Of a DNA stretch of 64,000 nucleotides, positions 62,587-64,000 are shown piece by piece (position 1 is the stretch's first letter; the number at the start of each line of letters is the position of its first letter). The position numbers and the translations under genes are program-made. Location: NCBI RefSeq assembly GCF_012911815.1, contig NZ_JAATNW010000005.1, positions 124,001-188,000 of the forward strand, written 5' to 3'. The DNA is from Alteromonas ponticola. Lineage in GTDB: Bacteria > Pseudomonadota > Gammaproteobacteria > Enterobacterales > Alteromonadaceae. The notes beneath the pieces are model-generated. The model searched no databases and had not been told where the DNA came from. It saw only the letters and a program-made list of their open reading frames with translations.

Positions 62587-63198
62587 TTACTGTGGCGGCA
62601 GAACCGACGCTTTTTTGAGAATAATCATTTCTTTTGGTGCATTTTGCTCGCCTAAGGCCACAAGGTATTCTGTCTCAACTTCCGCCATCTTGTCGGCGAT
62701 TGCTGAACCTTCCACTATCATGCCAAATACAGCATAACCCCAATTTCTACCCGGATTTAAACTTTCATTATCATTCACATTGAGAAAAAACTGACGGGTG
62801 GCAGAGTGCGGTTCATTCTGGCGTGCCATTGAAATGGTGTGCAGGTCGTTAGTTAGACCATTACCCGACTCATTAAAAATAGGATCGTAAGTGACTTTCT
62901 GCTCCAGTTCCGGAGAATAACCTCCCCCTTGCACCACAAAGCCCGGGACCACGCGATGGAAGATGGTGTTATTGTAGAGCCCGTTGGCGGTATAACGAAG
63001 AAAATTGTTTACCGTGATAGGCGCGCGACGGCGATCAAGTTCCACGATGATATCACCCATTGATGTTTCCAGTTTGACTCTGGGGTAATAATTATCTGGT
63101 TGTACTTTTGCACCATCATCAATGGGTTTAGCTAATGCCATCGATGACGCAAAACCGAGACAGATTATTAGACACGTGGCGAAGAGATGTTTCAACAT
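62587..63198 (-). CDS. Exported cyclophilin-type peptidyl-prolyl isomerase
   Basis: 203 residues with a signal peptide (LFATCLIICLGFASSMALA). Cyclophilin core: VKLETSMGDIIVELDRRRAP, FHRVVPGFVVQGG, RQFFLNVNDN, and GYAVFGMIVEGS. It assists protein folding in the periplasm (PpiA-like). Stop codon lies 10 bp from the convergent gene at 61548-62576. Confidence 0.92.
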   Translation of the reverse strand: MLKHLFATCLIICLGFASSMALAKPIDDGAKVQPDNYYPRVKLETSMGDIIVELDRRRAPITVNNFLRYTANGLYNNTIFHRVVPGFVVQGGGYSPELEQKVTYDPIFNESGNGLTNDLHTISMARQNEPHSATRQFFLNVNDNESLNPGRNWGYAVFGMIVEGSAIADKMAEVETEYLVALGEQNAPKEMIILKKASVLPPQ

Positions 63199-63218
63199 TT
63201 TTTGATTCCTTTTTTACC

Positions 63219-64000
63219 TCACCGTTTCACGGCGCTTAAAATAACAAACTTTTGATTACTGGCGATAAGCTTAACGCCCCCATATATTCGCTTCAACTTG
63301 CCATGGTAATCCAGATGCCGATTTCCAACGACCAGCAGGTTACCCCCTCTGGCCAGAATGTCTCTGGCATCTTGAAACATCTGCCAGGCAATATGGTCGG
63401 TGATAGCATTTTGCTGATGAAATGGCGGGTTGCAAATCACCTTAGTTACCGGCGATGTATCTTGCGAGTTGATTAACTCTTCTAAACAGTTGCTGGCAAT
63501 GAACTGACAGTTTGCTAGCTGAAGTGGAAAGTTATCCTCTACATTTTGTTTCGCTGATGCCAGCGCCATGAATGATTCATCGACAAAACAAACTTTCACA
63601 CCATTCGTCTGTGATAACGCATGCAGGCCCAAAATACCGTTACCACACCCTAAATCAACCACATGATCTGACGCTTCAACATGCATGTGTTCAAGCATTA
63701 TGCGTGCACCGATATCGATTGACTGACTGGAGAACACGTTGGCATGATTACTCAGGCGTAGCCCGGTGCCATCTGGCAGCGTATGTTGCCAGACACTGGG
63801 GTAGGGTGAAGGCGGGGGCGAAGTACATTTGGCGTCAGTCGGTAATGCGAAAACTAAGCGGGATTTTTTCCTGGCAAGGGACGTACTGGTGGGGCCAACG
63901 TATTTCTCGAACAGCTGCAACACATTACGTGTAATACTTTTTGCCTTGGCCGCAGCAATAACAATGGTTTCAGGGGTGGCGACCTGCATTAGTGCAATCA
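63219..64000 (-). CDS. rlmG: 23S rRNA m2G1835 methyltransferase RlmG, 5' end outside window
   Basis: The frame is open to base 64000, with residues (IAL-M) before the first in-window ATG at 63989, so the gene continues beyond. About 260 of ~380 residues are visible. SAM-binding VVDLGCGNGILGLHALS, VCFVDESFMALASAKQNVE, and catalytic NPPF in VICNPPFHQQNAITDHIAW. The RlmG-typical ends NRHLDYHGKLKRIYG and FVILSAVKR agree. It methylates G1835 of 23S rRNA. Confidence 0.93.
   Translation of the reverse strand, partial: IALMQVATPETIVIAAAKAKSITRNVLQLFEKYVGPTSTSLARKKSRLVFALPTDAKCTSPPPSPYPSVWQHTLPDGTGLRLSNHANVFSSQSIDIGARIMLEHMHVEASDHVVDLGCGNGILGLHALSQTNGVKVCFVDESFMALASAKQNVEDNFPLQLANCQFIASNCLEELINSQDTSPVTKVICNPPFHQQNAITDHIAWQMFQDARDILARGGNLLVVGNRHLDYHGKLKRIYGGVKLIASNQKFVILSAVKR

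Overview
The window is chromosomal DNA from a gammaproteobacterium, most likely a marine Alteromonadales (Alteromonadaceae-like). Evidence is conserved gene order shared with enteric relatives (mutH / rppH-ptsP-lgt-thyA; tolC / nudF-yqiB-cpdA-yqiA-parE; epmB / efp-epmA; rapA-rluA; ygiM / ygiF) mixed with marine-type genes (AmpG-like permease, PEP-CTERM-type TPR lipoprotein, single-domain voltage-gated cation channel, periplasmic binding-protein-like sensors). The genus cannot be fixed from this sequence alone. No rRNA, tRNA, CRISPR array, IS element or prophage was seen.

Layout. 1-7641: 3' part of putA, an uncharacterised membrane protein and a small lipoprotein, then the divergent ygiM-like / ygiF pair. 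7714-14036: a chromosomal integron, with intI on the minus strand, an attI region carrying two perfect hairpins, and eight recognisable attC sites of about 102-117 bp plus one eroded attC. The cassettes encode a GIY-YIG-like protein, two small lipoproteins, a small membrane protein, a hypothetical protein, three toxin-antitoxin pairs (CcdAB, ParDE, RelBE type) and a VF530/DUF2132 protein. 14062-19081: an accessory-looking strip with an XRE-DUF4177 regulator preceded by short tandem repeats, a P-loop kinase, a PQQ-type sugar dehydrogenase, an orphan Phd antitoxin, GFA, SnoaL-like and DUF1428 proteins, and an SMR exporter (Gdx/SugE) under a guanidine-II (mini-ykkC) riboswitch. 19356-31555: oligopeptidase B-like lipoprotein, mutH, the rppH-ptsP-TSUP-lgt-thyA run, a REC-CheX/GGDEF signalling pair and an AmpG-like permease. 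31714-43395: DUF3530 protein, rapA-rluA, a PhoH/PIN protein, periplasmic and transglutaminase-like proteins, cysG and a DeaD helicase. 43581-64000: TPR lipoprotein, a 35-residue hydrophilic protein, an ion channel, the tolC to parE neighbourhood, EF-P and both its beta-lysylation enzymes, a GNAT protein, membrane and periplasmic proteins, a cyclophilin, and an rlmG that runs off the right edge.

Functional links. The EF-P/EpmA/EpmB set is a complete lysylation module. The guanidine riboswitch predicts guanidine-responsive export. The three TA cassettes each carry their own likely promoter, which fits a stabilising role in a cassette array. In both reverse-oriented TA cassettes the toxin stop codon lies in the att core. 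The most unusual sequence-level features are in the integron (a junction at an inner attC box, a mutated core, attI hairpins, and a palindrome of LexA-like geometry ahead of intI), the repeats ahead of the XRE-DUF4177 gene, and the hairpin-bearing 648-bp gap before the tiny hydrophilic protein.
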